A stretch of 64,000 bases of DNA from Oreohelix idahoensis (Eukaryota > Mollusca > Gastropoda > Stylommatophora > Oreohelicidae): the NCBI GenBank assembly GCA_024509875.1, contig JAMPIV010019879.1, positions 226,001 through 290,000 of the forward strand, written 5' to 3'. A program made the position numbers and the translations under genes. The notes under the pieces were generated by a model. It did no database searches, was not told the DNA's origin, and saw only the letters and a list, made by a program, of their open reading frames with translations. The first letter of the stretch is position 1, and each line of letters starts with the position of its first letter. Shown piece after piece: positions 63,130-64,000 of the stretch.

Positions 63130-63370
63130 TGATTAGAAGATGCACAATGTAGTAAATGTGAAAATATAATTCAAAATATAAAAGATCGATGATGGGGTGA
63201 GGATAAGGGGATGTATGGTGGGGTTCTCGGGTGGATGGTGGCAGATAACTGGTAGACTTGGTGTAATATAAGACACCCCTGGGCTTTCACAGGGTGTTCT
63301 GTACATAACACTATATACCCAAATTATAACCCACATGGGGTTGAGAGGGGTATCCCTTGCACACAAAAAA
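63130..63370 (+). pseudogene. LINE family C, copy 4, 3' part
   Basis: GATGGGGTGAGGATAAGGGG, GGTGGATGGTGGCAGATAAC and the 3' block ATAACCCACATGGGGTTGAG. Confidence 0.7.
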
Positions 63371-63870
63371 ACACCAAAGTGCGGGGTTCAAAACCCTAAA
63401 CAACGTTTTCAAATACAAAAATGTTTTCATTTTATAAAGTGCTGTTTTTATTTTGCCATTTTAATGTTCGTGCTCTCAGTGGTATATTTTGTTGATGCAG
63501 TGTGAGTAAGTACGCCATAACTGTGTTCGGTTTTTGTAATGTTGTTCCGTGTATTATTACTCTTGTTTACGGGTGCAGTCCATTGGAATAATCAGCGTTA
63601 CTGATGTAGTCCTGATTTCCTGCACTTTCTTTTTTTCTATATCTAACATTTATAGGATTTTTTCGTTTTCTGTTTTAAGGCCCTGTTTATAGTCACATCC
63701 TTGGTATTTCGTGGAAGGACAAAGTGACAAACGGTCGAGTAACTGTACGTGCTGGCCTTCAAAGCAAAGTACACACGTTTAGACAGCGCAGACTACTACT
63801 GGCTTGGCCATGTCCGCCGCAAAGATGAACACTAAATATACGGACATGGTAAAAGAACATGAACAGCTAA
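63371..63870. other. Unassigned sequence with LINE-like remnant
   Basis: 63785-63830 translates as YYWLGHVRRKDEH, like the WLGHV.R motif of LINE C-termini. Otherwise nothing recognised. Confidence 0.35.
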
Positions 63871-63887
63871 GAAAGTTCTTGCAAGAG

Positions 63888-64000
63888 AGACTGCAACTAG
63901 GAATGGACTATTTTAGAACAGAAGAACCTTACTGTGCAGAGTATCTAAAATAAAATAATATAGAGCATTTCCTACTAAAATGTAGGAAGTATGAACAACA
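63888..64000 (+). pseudogene. LINE family C, copy 5, cut by window end
   Basis: CTGCAACTAGGAATGGACTA through ATGTAGGAAGTATGAACAAC, again with AGTATCTAAAATAAAATAAT. It runs off the window. Confidence 0.75.

Overview
The window looks like a stretch of a metazoan genome, probably a marine invertebrate. A lophotrochozoan or mollusc is my best guess, at low confidence. The reasons are spliced exons with GT/AG borders in large introns, RTE-like and RNase-H-bearing LINEs, tRNA-derived SINEs, TTAA and hAT MITEs, a Tc1 element, and many minisatellites. There is no bacterial gene organisation. 

The only host gene I can support is on the minus strand. Eight exons between 52532 and 4975 join in frame, with matching splice phases, into 511 codons plus a stop. 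The protein resembles TMEM143 (DUF3754), a two-pass membrane protein. The 5' exon carrying the ATG is not identified. Nearly everything else from 5.3 to 52.3 kb is intron, and is filled with repeats. 

Layout: 1-4.8 kb holds an 88-bp array, a SINE and a 61-bp array. The terminal exon is at 4.98-5.29 kb. A ~32-bp array at 7.4-11.85 kb is split by a near-complete LINE (family A). Exon 7 is at 13.0 kb. A 45-bp array at 13.3-14.75 kb is split by two adjacent TTAA MITEs. A 13/16-bp array at 14.78-17.24 kb is split by a second LINE A copy and ends at a SINE. Exon 6 is at 17.7 kb. SINEs, a hAT MITE, a 27-bp array and a third TTAA MITE fill 18-24 kb. Exon 5 is at 24.1 kb, with a partial duplicate of exon 6 and its flank at 24.5-24.7 kb. 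A young non-autonomous LTR retrotransposon with 2.8-kb LTRs lies at 26.59-37.93 kb, and its right LTR is interrupted by an inverted LTR of a related family. Exons 4, 3 and 2 are at 38.8-41.1 kb. A 24-bp array and a 3.8-kb 61-bp array follow. At 47.77-51.97 kb a third LINE A copy contains a 2.4-kb putative solo LTR and a second LINE (family B). Exon 1 is at 52.3-52.5 kb, beside a perfect 122-bp palindrome. From 53 to 64 kb there are fragments of an RNase-H LINE (family C), a nuclease-like ORF fragment, hairpin repeats, a (GAA)-tailed retroposon and a Tc1 element broken by a solo LTR. 

The window gives a datable sequence of nested insertions: target-site duplications, two interrupted tandem arrays and one pre-expansion paralogous copy let many events be ordered. 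The least familiar items are the gag-only LTR element with its triplicated tRNA-Pro primer-binding region, the partial exon duplicate that keeps the intron's state before its array grew, and the 178-bp element built around the palindrome. All statements come from reading the sequence; no database search was run.
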